Shown here in pieces: positions 45,756 through 54,536 of a stretch of DNA of 64,000 nucleotides. This DNA comes from Exiguobacterium sp. 9-2 (GTDB lineage Bacteria; Bacillota; Bacilli; Exiguobacteriales; Exiguobacteriaceae): contig NZ_CP142850.1 in the NCBI RefSeq assembly GCF_036287235.1, positions 1,877,127 to 1,941,126 of the forward strand, read 5' to 3'. Numbering within the stretch: the stretch's first letter is position 1; each line of letters starts with the position of its first letter. A program made the translations under genes and the position numbers. Below the pieces are notes generated by a model. That model was not told where the DNA came from, did not search any database, and was given only the letters and a program-made list of their open reading frames with translations.

Positions 45756-46523
45756 TCAACCTCCTAGTAATCGAATGGCATCTGCAAGTACATCCTGCAA
45801 CAACGGAACGAATCGACCGATTCCTGTGATCGTTGCACCTGCTAATAAAAATAGAATCACATATCCCATCAGCAGTTTGACGGAAAAACCAATTGCAAAA
45901 ATGTTGAACTGAGGTGCCGTCTTCGCGAGGAATCCGAGTGCGAGATCCACTAAAAATAGGGAAACGACAAGTGGCATCGCCATTTGTAACGCAGTTAACA
46001 TGGCAATCCCAACGACCCGAATGACAAGACTCATCCCAGCGTCGCCCGATACCGCAAGCAGACTGCCCGGCGGAAAGATTTGAAAACTCGTGTAGATTCC
46101 GTCAAGCAGGATTAAATGCATATCAGAAGCGAGTAGAACAAGTAACGTCAACATGTAATAAAATCGTCCGACGATCGGTGACTGTCCACCAAACATCGGG
46201 TCATAAGCGGAAGCCATCGCGAGACCCATCTGCAAATCGATGATCGAACCGGCAATTTGTGGCGCATACAATAAAAAACTAGCAAGTAAGCCAAGCGCTA
46301 GACCCACTAAAACTTCCGTTCCCATCCGAAAGAAAAAATCGAAGTCTTCTACTCGAACGTCTGTCTTTACAGCGTAACTCGCAAAGTAAGCAAGACCGGC
46401 CGCAAGCGCTAATTTATGTTGCGCTGGTAATTGCTTTGAGGAAAACAATGGAGCCGCGACAAGAAAACCGACGATTCGTCCAAAGACGAGCAAAAAAACA
46501 CTCAGGAAAGATAGTAACGTCAT
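45756..46523 (-). CDS. fliR: flagellar export gate protein FliR
   Basis: Membrane protein (255 residues, about six helices) of the FliP5-FliQ4-FliR1 export gate. Typical pieces are FGRIVGFLVAAPLFSSKQLPAQHKLALA near the start (first 20 conserved in style) and EVLVGLALGLLASFLLYAPQ. Start ATG 46523 overlaps the fliQ stop by 4 bases (ATGA). Confidence 0.95.
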   Translation of the reverse strand: MTLLSFLSVFLLVFGRIVGFLVAAPLFSSKQLPAQHKLALAAGLAYFASYAVKTDVRVEDFDFFFRMGTEVLVGLALGLLASFLLYAPQIAGSIIDLQMGLAMASAYDPMFGGQSPIVGRFYYMLTLLVLLASDMHLILLDGIYTSFQIFPPGSLLAVSGDAGMSLVIRVVGIAMLTALQMAMPLVVSLFLVDLALGFLAKTAPQFNIFAIGFSVKLLMGYVILFLLAGATITGIGRFVPLLQDVLADAIRLLGG

Positions 46524-46792
46524 TTGCGGGAAACCTCAGCGATTTGCTTAAATAAGTCAATCGTAAAGGTCTGTAATTCCTGCATGATCCATGGTCCGAA
46601 AAAAACGAGTGCTAAAAATACGGCAACGATCTTTGGAACGAACGATAGCGTCTGTTCCTGAATCTGTGTCGTCGCCTGCAAAATACTGACGAGCAGACCG
46701 ACGACGAGCGAGACCAGTAATAAGGGAGCTGATACTTTTAGTAATGTCCAGACAGCAGAGCTTGCCAACTGAATAATCATTTCTTGAGTCAT
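46520..46792 (-). CDS. fliQ: flagellar export gate protein FliQ
   Basis: 90-residue, two-helix subunit of the export gate. Conserved sequence VGLLVSILQATTQIQEQTLS links the helices and FVPKIVAVFLALVFFGPWIM forms the second. Start ATG 46792 with GGGGAG just upstream, 11 bases after fliP. Confidence 0.95.
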   Translation of the reverse strand: MTQEMIIQLASSAVWTLLKVSAPLLLVSLVVGLLVSILQATTQIQEQTLSFVPKIVAVFLALVFFGPWIMQELQTFTIDLFKQIAEVSRK

Positions 46793-46803
46793 CTTCTCTC
46801 CCC

Positions 46804-47472
46804 CTAACGCATACTGACGAGCAGTGATTCAACGATCAGGTGCCAGCCATCGACTAAAATAAATAACAAAAGTTTAAACGGTAAGGCAATCATGACCGGC
46901 GGTAACATCATCATCCCCATCGACATCAAGACACTCGAGACGACCATATCAATGACAAGGAATGGAATGAAGATCATGAATCCGATTTGAAAAGCCGTCT
47001 TCAATTCACTAATCGCATATGCTGGAACGAGTGCGACGAGTGGGATATCTTCAATCTTTTTCGGTTTTTCATAATTGCCGTATTTTAAGAACAACTCTAA
47101 ATCATTCGTTCGCGTGTGTTTTGACATGAATCGCTTCATCGTATCCCCAGCTTTATCAAATGCCTCATCTTGACTGATTTTATCTGCCATATACGGTTTC
47201 AAGGCTGTCGTGTTCAATTCTGATAAAACGGGTGACATGACGAACAGCGTGATGAACAGTGCCAGTCCAACGAGTAGCTGGTTCGGCGGCGTTTGTTGTG
47301 TTCCAAGGGCAGAACGGACAAAAGACAACACGACGACGACACGCGTAAAACAAGTCATCAAGATCAGTAATGAAGGGGCTAACGACAATAATGTCAGCAA
47401 TACGAGTAGTTTGATCGATGTCGCCGTTCCTGAAGGAGTATCAAGTGAGATTAGATTTTCAATCGTGTTCAT
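46804..47472 (-). CDS. fliP: flagellar export gate protein FliP
   Basis: Main pore-forming subunit of the export gate, 222 residues, four membrane helices and a periplasm-facing loop in the middle. Hallmarks: SLAPSLLILMTCFTRVVVVL, ALGTQQTPPNQLLVGLALF and GMMMLPPVMIALPFKLLLFI. No cleavable signal peptide is obvious. Start ATG 47472 overlaps the fliO stop by 4 bases. Confidence 0.96.
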   Translation of the reverse strand: MNTIENLISLDTPSGTATSIKLLVLLTLLSLAPSLLILMTCFTRVVVVLSFVRSALGTQQTPPNQLLVGLALFITLFVMSPVLSELNTTALKPYMADKISQDEAFDKAGDTMKRFMSKHTRTNDLELFLKYGNYEKPKKIEDIPLVALVPAYAISELKTAFQIGFMIFIPFLVIDMVVSSVLMSMGMMMLPPVMIALPFKLLLFILVDGWHLIVESLLVSMR

Positions 47473-47960
47473 GAGCGTCCTCGATTCTTTTGCAATTGTT
47501 CGAGTTGTTGTTTGAATGTCTCAAGAAACGGTGAAGATCCCGTTTTAGATGAAGACTCTTCAAGATCCATCGGCTCATATCCCTCTAAATCATCAAGTGT
47601 ATCTAACAACTGTACGTTCTCTCCAACACCTACGACATAAATCTTGTCCTGCACCTTCACTAACTGGACGGATCGATCCTTTCCTAGTGGTACACCACCT
47701 AGGTGAGTCAATCGACCAGAATGTCTCACACCTCGTGTCCGTTCATGAATGAATCGTGTCACAAGGATGAATCCGCCGATCAAAACGACGAGAACGACGA
47801 CTCCTTTGAAGATAGTCAACGCCATGGAAGGACTCTCATCGACTTGCTGAGTCGTTGGTGTATCGCTCTGAGTTGGATTCAATTTTTCTTCGACTGTTTC
47901 CGCTTGCACAGGAAGCGCAAGCAGAAACAGGAGACAAATCAGCAAAGTCACTTTTTTCAT
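47469..47960 (-). CDS. fliO: flagellar export chaperone FliO/FliZ
   Basis: Assists FliP assembly into the gate. 163 residues: signal peptide (LLICLLFLLALPVQA), a short outside linker, one membrane helix (IFKGVVVLVVLIGGFILVTRF), then a small cytosolic domain (GGVPLGKDRSVQLVKVQDKI) and a charged tail. The end VQDKIYVVGVGENVQLLDTL is the recognizable FliO core. Start overlaps the cheY stop by 4 bases. Called fliZ in B. subtilis. Confidence 0.92.
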   Translation of the reverse strand: MKKVTLLICLLFLLALPVQAETVEEKLNPTQSDTPTTQQVDESPSMALTIFKGVVVLVVLIGGFILVTRFIHERTRGVRHSGRLTHLGGVPLGKDRSVQLVKVQDKIYVVGVGENVQLLDTLDDLEGYEPMDLEESSSKTGSSPFLETFKQQLEQLQKNRGRS

Positions 47961-48322
47961 GACGAGACAGTTTTCGAGACCGCTTCAAGCACGCGATCTG
48001 CTTGGAACGGTTTAACGATGAAATCTTTTGCACCTGCTTGAATCGCATCGATGACCATCGACTGTTGCCCCATCGCTGAACACATGATGACTTTAGCGGC
48101 AGGGTTAAATGCTTTGATTTCTTTAAGCGCAGAGATTCCGTCCATTTCAGGCATCGTAATGTCTAGCGTGACGAGGTCCGGTGTCAATTCCTTGTACTTA
48201 GAGACCGCTTCGCGTCCGTTTTCTGCTTCACCGACGACATCATAGCCGTTCTTCGATAAGATTTCCTTGATCATCATCCGCATGAAAGCGGCGTCGTCTA
48301 CGATTAATACTTTTGCACTCAT
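47957..48322 (-). CDS. cheY: chemotaxis response regulator CheY
   Basis: Single-domain receiver (121 residues) that binds the motor switch when phosphorylated. Acid pair Asp9/Asp10, phosphorylation site Asp54 in VTLDITMPEMDG, Ser82 region (MCSAMGQ) and Lys104 in FIVKPF are all present. Start ATG 48322 has AAGGAGG upstream, 12 bases after fliY. Lies between fliY and fliO as in B. subtilis. Confidence 0.97.
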   Translation of the reverse strand: MSAKVLIVDDAAFMRMMIKEILSKNGYDVVGEAENGREAVSKYKELTPDLVTLDITMPEMDGISALKEIKAFNPAAKVIMCSAMGQQSMVIDAIQAGAKDFIVKPFQADRVLEAVSKTVSS

Positions 48323-48334
48323 ATTAGTTCCTCC

Positions 48335-49453
48335 TTAGAACATCCGAAGACGTTCTTTTGTATTTACGATTTCTGTAATGCGTACACCGAAGTTTTCTTC
48401 GATGACGACCACTTCACCTGTTGCGATCAATGTATTGTTGACGAGAACGTCAACCGGTTCTCCTGCCAGTTTATCCAGCTCAATCACGGAACCTTGTGTC
48501 AATTCCAATATGTCACGAACGGAGCGACGTGTCCGTCCTAACTCAACCGTGACGTTCAACGGAACGTCATATAACATCCCAATATTTCCTGGCGTACCCT
48601 CTACTTCCATCTCACCTAATTGGCTGAATTGAACCGGACTGACACCGACTGGCGTTGCTTTCGGTTCAGGTGATGCAACTGTAGTTTGTTGTGCCATTGC
48701 TGGCGCCGATGGTGGTGATGGTGATGGTTGTGCTTGCTCCGTTACTTGTGGTGCAGGCTCTGCTTGTTGAGTCGTACTCGCACTAAAGAGTTTTTGAATC
48801 AATTGTTTCGAGAAGTCCAGTGGTGCTAATTGAACGATTTTTGAATCGATCATCGTGCCAATCTTAAGATCAAACTCGATGATGACCATGTTCTCCCAAA
48901 GAGAAAAGCTATCGACGATACTCTTATCTTGAGAAAAGTCGAAGATTTCAACTGCTGGCGGCGAAATATCGATTCGCATCGAGAATACAGTCGACATCGA
49001 GGTAGCAGCTGCTCCCATCATCTGGTTCATCGCTTCCTGTACGGCAGATAGAGCAATCGGGTCCATCTCCAGTGACTCGTCGATGACGCCATCGCCTCCC
49101 ATCATCAGGTTCGCGATGACGGAAGCATCTCGCTGTGTCAGGATCAGGACGTTTTCTCCTTTGAATCCTTCCGTATAACCGACACGTAGCGCGACGTGCG
49201 GAATCGGATAACGACTGCGTAATTCTTCCATGGAGATCATTCGGACGTGCGGTGTCGTAATCTCTACTTTTTGATTCAACAATGCCGATAAGGCCGTTGC
49301 CGAATTACCAAGTGAGATATTTCCGACCTCCCCTAATGCATCAATCTCCATGTCATCTAGTATTTCCTTTACGTCTGGCTCTTGCGGTTCATCGGTGGAT
49401 GGCGTTCCGCGTAATAACGCATCGATTTCATCTTGCGAAAGCATATCGCTCAT
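48335..49453 (-). CDS. fliY: C-ring protein and CheY-P phosphatase FliY
   Basis: Flagellar switch component joining a CheC-like phosphatase and a FliN domain. 372 residues: N-terminal CheY-binding peptide MLSQDEIDALLRG, phosphatase domain with two E-x2-N sites (LGEVGNISLGNSATAL and SAVQEAMNQMMGAAAT), a Pro/Gln/Ala-rich linker near 235-275, and the C-terminal SpoA/FliN domain (DVPLNVTVELGRTRRSVRDI). Start ATG 49453 has GAGGAGG 6 bases upstream; one base separates it from the fliM stop. Confidence 0.95.
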   Translation of the reverse strand: MSDMLSQDEIDALLRGTPSTDEPQEPDVKEILDDMEIDALGEVGNISLGNSATALSALLNQKVEITTPHVRMISMEELRSRYPIPHVALRVGYTEGFKGENVLILTQRDASVIANLMMGGDGVIDESLEMDPIALSAVQEAMNQMMGAAATSMSTVFSMRIDISPPAVEIFDFSQDKSIVDSFSLWENMVIIEFDLKIGTMIDSKIVQLAPLDFSKQLIQKLFSASTTQQAEPAPQVTEQAQPSPSPPSAPAMAQQTTVASPEPKATPVGVSPVQFSQLGEMEVEGTPGNIGMLYDVPLNVTVELGRTRRSVRDILELTQGSVIELDKLAGEPVDVLVNNTLIATGEVVVIEENFGVRITEIVNTKERLRMF

Positions 49454-49454
49454 G

Positions 49455-50438
49455 TTATTCCTCCTCAATTCGTTGTAAGACTTGCAAAGCGAGGTGTTTC
49501 CCGTTTAATCCCGGTCGCGCCTTGAACATCTTCCGGTCGTCGACGAATACATCGACGGCATCCGAGGCTCGTGTCTTCAGGGATAAACAATCGCCTACTT
49601 CGAGGTGTAACAATTCACCAAACGAAAGCTCTGTTTGGCCGAGCACTGCTTTTAAATCGACGACGGAACTCATCAACTGCGTTTGCATGTGTTCAGACTC
49701 TTGATTATCTGCTGTCGTTCGCTTTTCTTGTTGCATCCAATAATGACTTGATAATTTCGGAAGAACGGATTCAAGGGTCACGAACGGCAAGCAGACATTC
49801 AACGTACCGCTCACTTCTCCGACCGTTACGTAAATCGAGACGAGAATGACTGTCTCATTTGGAGAGACCAGTTGCAGAAACTGCGGATTGATTTCCAAAT
49901 CATCGTATTCCGCTTCGACTTCTGTTACCGACTCCCAAGCCGCCCCGTATTGAACGAAGGCACGCTTGAACAGTTGTGTTAGTATACGTGTCTCGATTTC
50001 CGTCAAATTCTCGATCTTGTTCATTCCTTCACCTGGTCCCCCAAGTAAACGATCGAGCATCGCATAGGCGATGTTCGGATTGACTTCAAATAAGACTTTT
50101 CCATCGAGCGGATGAAGATTCACTAGATTAATCAACGTCATGTTCGGAATGGAATGAATGAATTCATCATACGGAAGTTGTTCGACCGTATTAACCGTGA
50201 ACTGAACATATGTCCGAAGTTGTGCAGAAAAATGTGTCGTCAAGACTCGGGCGAACTGTTCATGAATACGCGTCAAATTCCGTAATTGATCTTTTGAGAA
50301 ACGGAGTGCTCGTTTAAAGTCATAGACCTTGACTCGACGCTGCTCCTCTTGACTTCGGATTTCCTCGACTTCCATATCTCCGCTTGAAATGGCTGATAGC
50401 AAGGCATCGATTTCATGTTGGGATAATACTTCGCTCAT
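49455..50438 (-). CDS. fliM: flagellar motor switch protein FliM
   Basis: C-ring protein that binds CheY-P and sets rotation direction. 327 residues with the N-terminal CheY-binding segment MSEVLSQHEIDALLSAI, the middle domain (YDFKRALRFSKDQLRNLTRI and MLDRLLGGPG), and the C-terminal SpoA domain. Start ATG 50438 with a modest GAGGTGG upstream. Confidence 0.96.
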   Translation of the reverse strand: MSEVLSQHEIDALLSAISSGDMEVEEIRSQEEQRRVKVYDFKRALRFSKDQLRNLTRIHEQFARVLTTHFSAQLRTYVQFTVNTVEQLPYDEFIHSIPNMTLINLVNLHPLDGKVLFEVNPNIAYAMLDRLLGGPGEGMNKIENLTEIETRILTQLFKRAFVQYGAAWESVTEVEAEYDDLEINPQFLQLVSPNETVILVSIYVTVGEVSGTLNVCLPFVTLESVLPKLSSHYWMQQEKRTTADNQESEHMQTQLMSSVVDLKAVLGQTELSFGELLHLEVGDCLSLKTRASDAVDVFVDDRKMFKARPGLNGKHLALQVLQRIEEE

Positions 50439-50447
50439 GCTGCCACC

Positions 50448-50897
50448 TCACTGGATGATTTTTTTCGTCGTGTAGACACGCTGGACATCGCCTTCTTGGA
50501 TGAGCTTTTTGAATTGCATCCGTAACCGCTCTTCAAGCTTCTCCATATCCGCTTTTGAGTCTAAGTCCGACTTTTTCATAGCCGAAAGGTCACCCAAGAT
50601 GATGTTATTGATTTGAAACTTTCGTAATTCTAAATCGTCACGCGTTGCTTGATCATCGGTGACGATCGTGAACTGGACATTTAAGAAACGTTCGTCAGCG
50701 ATGTTCGTTGTCAAGTCGTCCGTTTGCAGACTTCGTGCATCAAGTTCTTCACCTGTCGGTTGTTCAACTTTTGCTTCCGTCGTGTCATTTGCTAAAAAAT
50801 AATTCATGATCATGTATCCTGCCCCGATCATCAATGCTGCGACAATGATCATGATCAAGGGGATTTTCAGTTTACTCTTCTTCTTTTCCTCGGCCAT
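50448..50897 (-). CDS. fliL: flagellar basal body protein FliL
   Basis: Single-pass membrane protein that surrounds the stator and supports torque. 149 residues: Lys-rich start, one helix (IPLIMIIVAALMIGAGYMIM), then a stomatin-like extracellular domain (FLNVQFTIVTDD) with the end VYTTKKIIQ. Start ATG 50897 has AGGAGG 8 bases upstream and lies 26 bases inside the end of the previous gene. Confidence 0.93.
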   Translation of the reverse strand: MAEEKKKSKLKIPLIMIIVAALMIGAGYMIMNYFLANDTTEAKVEQPTGEELDARSLQTDDLTTNIADERFLNVQFTIVTDDQATRDDLELRKFQINNIILGDLSAMKKSDLDSKADMEKLEERLRMQFKKLIQEGDVQRVYTTKKIIQ

Positions 50898-51108
50898 CTT
50901 CGAGCCTCCTTACACTGTTCAAGCCCGCTAATCCGATTTGTTGATAAAAAGCGATTGCGATTGCTTTGACCTCTTCCATTGATTCCTTCACGACATAAAT
51001 CTGTCCTCCGATGAGTTGAATCGTCGTATCCGGTGTAGAACGGACGGATTCGATCAACACGGCGTTCAGTACGAGTGGTGCGTTACGTAACGTCGTTAAC
51101 GTGATCAT
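50872..51108 (-). CDS. flbD: FlbD/SwrD-like flagellar protein
   Basis: Small protein (78 residues) of the FlbD family, called SwrD (YlzI) in B. subtilis, where it raises motor torque for swarming. The core TPDTTIQLIGGQIYVVKESMEEV is typical. The C-terminal tail (RRLEDGRGKEEE) is longer than usual and encodes the ribosome site and first bases of fliL in another frame. Start ATG 51108 overlaps the flgE stop by 4 bases. Confidence 0.9.
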   Translation of the reverse strand: MITLTTLRNAPLVLNAVLIESVRSTPDTTIQLIGGQIYVVKESMEEVKAIAIAFYQQIGLAGLNSVRRLEDGRGKEEE

Positions 51109-51956
51109 CGTTTCAAATTGACCAGTTCCTCAAGAACCTGGTCCGATGTCGTGATGATTCGTGTATTCGCCTGGAAACCACGTTGAGCAATGATCATCTC
51201 CGTGAATTCTTCTGATAAGTCGACGTTCGACATCTCAAGCGTTCCCGACGTCAACTGTCCCATTCCGTTCAAGCTCGGTGTTCCGAGTACCGGTGGACCT
51301 GAGTTCTGTGATGCGGCGAATACGTTGACACCTGATTTTTCTAGACCACCCGGGTTAGCAAAGTTCGCGATCGTGATATAACCGACGTTTTGCAATGCTC
51401 CCGTCGTATCGACGTAAGTGACGAGACCGTCTTTACCAATCGATAAGTTACGTGCATCCGTTGGTACTTTTAGTTTTTGGAATCCTGCACCACCTGCTTC
51501 CGGGAGTGGTACTGGCGGAGTACCGTTTGCAGCTGCTTGTGTCCCGGTACCGATTAAGTAGTTTCCGTCACCTGTAACTAAGTTTCCATCAAGATCCGTA
51601 TAGAAGTTACCTGAACGGGTATAACGAATCCCTTCCGCCGTGACGACCTGGAAGAATCCTTCCCCAGAGATCCCGACATCGAGGACGCGACCTGTATTCT
51701 GAAGCGCACCTTGGTTATACACATTATCGACTGTTGACATCGATGCTCCAAGACCGACCTGTTTCGGGTTCGTCCCACCGACATTGCCGCCTGCACCAGA
51801 TGATGAGCCGACCGATTGACTGACGAGGTCTTTAAACGTCACCCGTCCTTTTTTATAACCGAACGTGTTGACGTTCGCGATGTTATTCCCGACGACATCC
51901 AGTTTTGTCTGGAAGTTCTTAAGCCCACTGATTCCTGAATACATTGAACGTAACAT
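51105..51956 (-). CDS. flgE: flagellar hook protein FlgE (FlgG-like)
   Basis: Builds the hook, a universal joint outside the cell. 283 residues. N-terminal rod/hook motif [20 protein letters not shown] with VVGNNIANVNTFGYKK; C-terminal partner helix NVDLSEEFTEMIIAQRGFQA and ITTSDQVLEELVNLKR. Middle domain short, so it was named flgG in early Bacillus annotation, but its place after fliK and flgD indicates the hook protein. Start ATG 51956 overlaps the flgD stop by one base. Confidence 0.92.
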   Translation of the reverse strand: MLRSMYSGISGLKNFQTKLDVVGNNIANVNTFGYKKGRVTFKDLVSQSVGSSSGAGGNVGGTNPKQVGLGASMSTVDNVYNQGALQNTGRVLDVGISGEGFFQVVTAEGIRYTRSGNFYTDLDGNLVTGDGNYLIGTGTQAAANGTPPVPLPEAGGAGFQKLKVPTDARNLSIGKDGLVTYVDTTGALQNVGYITIANFANPGGLEKSGVNVFAASQNSGPPVLGTPSLNGMGQLTSGTLEMSNVDLSEEFTEMIIAQRGFQANTRIITTSDQVLEELVNLKR

Positions 51957-52426
51957 TATTTTTCCTCCTTTGATTGAATCTGCGTCAACTCGTAAACACT
52001 GATCTGTTTTCCGTTCGATAGTTCGGCCATGATATCCAGCCCATCCCGTTTTACACTAACGACACTGGCTGTCTCTTCGACGGTGGTCGTCTGCTCAGCA
52101 CCTGAAGCATCCGTCGTCTTCGACTCCGCTTCATAACTGACTTTTTTACCAATCAGATTGCTGTAGGACAGCAATGCTGTTGCATGTTGGTTCAAGACCA
52201 TCGTATCCATCGTCTTCCCGATTGCTTGCATCTGTTCCAGCGAAGAAAACTGGGCCATTTGAGCGATGAAATCCTTGTCTTCCATCGGTGCTGTTGGATC
52301 CTGATTCGAAAGCTGGGCAATCAGAATTTTCATGAACATATCCTTATCCATCGCTTTATTCGTCGGTACCTGTGATTTTTCAGGAAGCTGATATGAACTA
52401 CTATCCGTTTTGATTGCGTCAGTCAT
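51956..52426 (-). CDS. flgD: flagellar hook assembly (cap) protein FlgD
   Basis: Caps the growing hook and is needed for its polymerization. 156 residues with the conserved [20 protein letters not shown] and [19 protein letters not shown]; the C-terminal part is short, as in Bacillus. Overlaps the fliK stop by 8 bases and flgE by one, so translation is probably coupled. Confidence 0.95.
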   Translation of the reverse strand: MTDAIKTDSSSYQLPEKSQVPTNKAMDKDMFMKILIAQLSNQDPTAPMEDKDFIAQMAQFSSLEQMQAIGKTMDTMVLNQHATALLSYSNLIGKKVSYEAESKTTDASGAEQTTTVEETASVVSVKRDGLDIMAELSNGKQISVYELTQIQSKEEK

Positions 52427-53537
52427 CGTCTTCCTCCTCTTCTTCGTCTACTGGAACGGGTGTCTCTTGATACGGTGACTCATGCTCCTGCTGATCACGT
52501 GTGAAAGATTGTTGGAACTCCCGCGCACTCGAAGCAATCATCCCCGTCTCGATCTTTACGACTGGCGTCTGTTGATGCAAGACGGTTTGTAATTTCCCAA
52601 GTTGTTGCTCGATTGATTGCTTTGCTTGCTCGGTGCTCGCAAATAGTTTGACAGTCAATGCCCCTTCTTTACGATCGAGTTGAACGACAACCTCACCAAG
52701 TTGCTCTGGGTACAGGCGAATCGACAATCGTGTGGACCCATCCGCACCTTTTATGAATGGTGCTTGCTGCAGTGCGGCTTCAATCCGTTGTTGAATCTGT
52801 TCTGAGACAGGTAGCGGCACTGGACGAATCGTTTGCAACGGAGTGCCTCTGTAAATCGGCATACTCATCGGAGGCGGTGCGGCTTTTCCTTCTGGATCAA
52901 CGGGCATGGTCGCTTTTCGCATGAGTGAAGCGAATGCTAACGGAAGCGGTGTTTTTCCTTTTGCCTGCTCGGCTACAGCTACAGTGTCCGGCTTGATCGT
53001 TTCGACAACAGAACCAGTTTGCGGGAGTGTCTGTTTCACTGGCATCGCAGAAACCACTCCGTCCATTGTTGAAACTGGCGACTGCTTTAACATGTTCGTG
53101 TCATAATCTTTTACTTTGATCGTATCATTCGTCATTGTCTGCAAGACGAACTGTTGAAGTGATGGTGGCAATTGATCGAACTGACCTTTCGCCTGCTCCA
53201 TATTTCCTTCGAGCAATTGTTTGACGAACGCTAGAAGTTGCTCCATTTTCTTTGGGTCTTGTTTTAACGCCTCTACTTCTGGTTGTTTCAGTAAGGAGAG
53301 AATCTCATCCGGCTGGTCTACAAGTTGTTGCATCCAGTCCGGTAAGGGTTGCGTCTCCGTTTCCGGCTCGAGTGTCATCGCATCCGCTGAGACTGATGAC
53401 GGTAACGCCGTCGGCAGTTTTGTCAGATAATCAAGTAATGAGGCGAATTGACCACCAACCGTAGTCATCTCTCCTTTTTTTCCTGATCCTGTATTTAAGG
53501 TCGGGAAGGATGGTTGTGTTACTTCCGTCATGTTCAT
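52419..53537 (-). CDS. fliK: flagellar hook-length control protein FliK
   Basis: Secreted ruler that tells FlhB to switch export specificity. 372 residues; the N-terminal two thirds are poorly conserved and Gln/Pro-rich, and the C-terminal core ([20 protein letters not shown] and [20 protein letters not shown]) is recognizable. Ends in a very acidic tail (DEEEEEDDD). Start ATG 53537 has GGAGG 8 bases upstream. Confidence 0.9.
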   Translation of the reverse strand: MNMTEVTQPSFPTLNTGSGKKGEMTTVGGQFASLLDYLTKLPTALPSSVSADAMTLEPETETQPLPDWMQQLVDQPDEILSLLKQPEVEALKQDPKKMEQLLAFVKQLLEGNMEQAKGQFDQLPPSLQQFVLQTMTNDTIKVKDYDTNMLKQSPVSTMDGVVSAMPVKQTLPQTGSVVETIKPDTVAVAEQAKGKTPLPLAFASLMRKATMPVDPEGKAAPPPMSMPIYRGTPLQTIRPVPLPVSEQIQQRIEAALQQAPFIKGADGSTRLSIRLYPEQLGEVVVQLDRKEGALTVKLFASTEQAKQSIEQQLGKLQTVLHQQTPVVKIETGMIASSAREFQQSFTRDQQEHESPYQETPVPVDEEEEEDDD

Positions 53538-53550
53538 CAGGCTTCCCTCC

Positions 53551-54093
53551 TTACTTCGTCGCGAGTAACTGTGTCAAGGCGGCTGCTTTCTTAGCATCCA
53601 TCTTGGCAATGATCGCCGCCTGTTGTTCCGCATCGATGTCCTCGATGATTGGTACGACTTCGGTCGGACTGAGTTCATTTAAAATCAGCGCAGCATCCTT
53701 TGGTGCCATTTCAGCATATACATCCGTCACGGATGCTGTTTTTTTCTTCGTCGTTTTTGTTTGATCCGTTGTTTGCGCAGGTGTCTGTTTTAACTGATCC
53801 CTCTCAGCAATCAAACGTTCAACTTCCTGCTCTTTCGCTTTTAAGGTATCCGATTGTTCCTTACTTTGATTGCGTAATTTTTTGATCTCTTGATTCGCTA
53901 CTTTCAGACGACGTTCGAGTTCTGCTGATGGATTCGCCTGATTCGTAGTCGTTTTTTCGGTTGCGAACGGTAAGGATAGTAGTGGACGTCCATTCGCATA
54001 ATTCAATACGAAATAAGCCGTCAACAAGATTAAAATCAAAGGAATGACCAATAAAGGTAAAATCCACCCTTTTGATGTTTTATTTTCACTCAT
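53551..54093 (-). CDS. ylxF: MotE/YlxF-like membrane protein
   Basis: 180 residues: N-terminal membrane helix (ILPLLVIPLILILLTAYFVL), a coiled coil (about 55-105, ELERRLKVANQEIKKLRNQS and onward), then a small helical domain of the MgtE-N/MotE type (YAEMAPKDAALILNELSPTE followed by IIEDIDAEQQAAIIAKMD). Relatives sit at the same position between fliJ and fliK. MotE in other bacteria chaperones the stator MotC; function in Bacillales is unclear. Start overlaps the fliJ stop by 4 bases. Confidence 0.8.
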   Translation of the reverse strand: MSENKTSKGWILPLLVIPLILILLTAYFVLNYANGRPLLSLPFATEKTTTNQANPSAELERRLKVANQEIKKLRNQSKEQSDTLKAKEQEVERLIAERDQLKQTPAQTTDQTKTTKKKTASVTDVYAEMAPKDAALILNELSPTEVVPIIEDIDAEQQAAIIAKMDAKKAAALTQLLATK

Positions 54094-54527
54094 ATCATCC
54101 GTCCTCTTCCAAACTGTAACAATGCCAGTTCATCTAATTGATTTTGTTCCGTCAATGCTTCGATTCGTTTCGTTTCGACTGTATGATTCTCTTGGAGACG
54201 ACTAAATTTCTTCTCTTCGATTAACGCTCGTTCGAGTGCTTCTTGTGTACGTTCGTAACGATTTTTCGATTGTGTCACGTACAATTGCTGTCGTTCGATT
54301 TCCTGCTTCACGACATCCCGAGCGCGTTCTCGATATTGCGAAGACGTCAGTTCCACGACGCCAATCTCATCTTGTGCCTTCAGAAAGGACTCATATCGAA
54401 CGAGCAGATGATATAATTTTTCGACTTCAAGCTCATATTGCTTTTTATGAAGGCTCAGTTCTTTAGCGACGCGATCCTTCTCCGCTTCAGCTAAAGGAAT
54501 GATTCGTTCATAGATCGTCTTCATCAT
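54090..54527 (-). CDS. fliJ: flagellar export protein FliJ
   Basis: Soluble coiled-coil stalk that links the FliI ATPase ring to FlhA, like the gamma subunit of F-ATPase. 145 residues, nearly all helical heptads, rich in Glu, Lys, Arg and Gln. Identification rests on position between fliI and ylxF plus architecture, as FliJ sequences diverge fast. ATG 54527 or the adjacent ATG 54524 (better spacing from AGGAGG) may be the start. Confidence 0.88.
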   Translation of the reverse strand: MMKTIYERIIPLAEAEKDRVAKELSLHKKQYELEVEKLYHLLVRYESFLKAQDEIGVVELTSSQYRERARDVVKQEIERQQLYVTQSKNRYERTQEALERALIEEKKFSRLQENHTVETKRIEALTEQNQLDELALLQFGRGRMI

Positions 54528-54536
54528 TCGTCCTCC

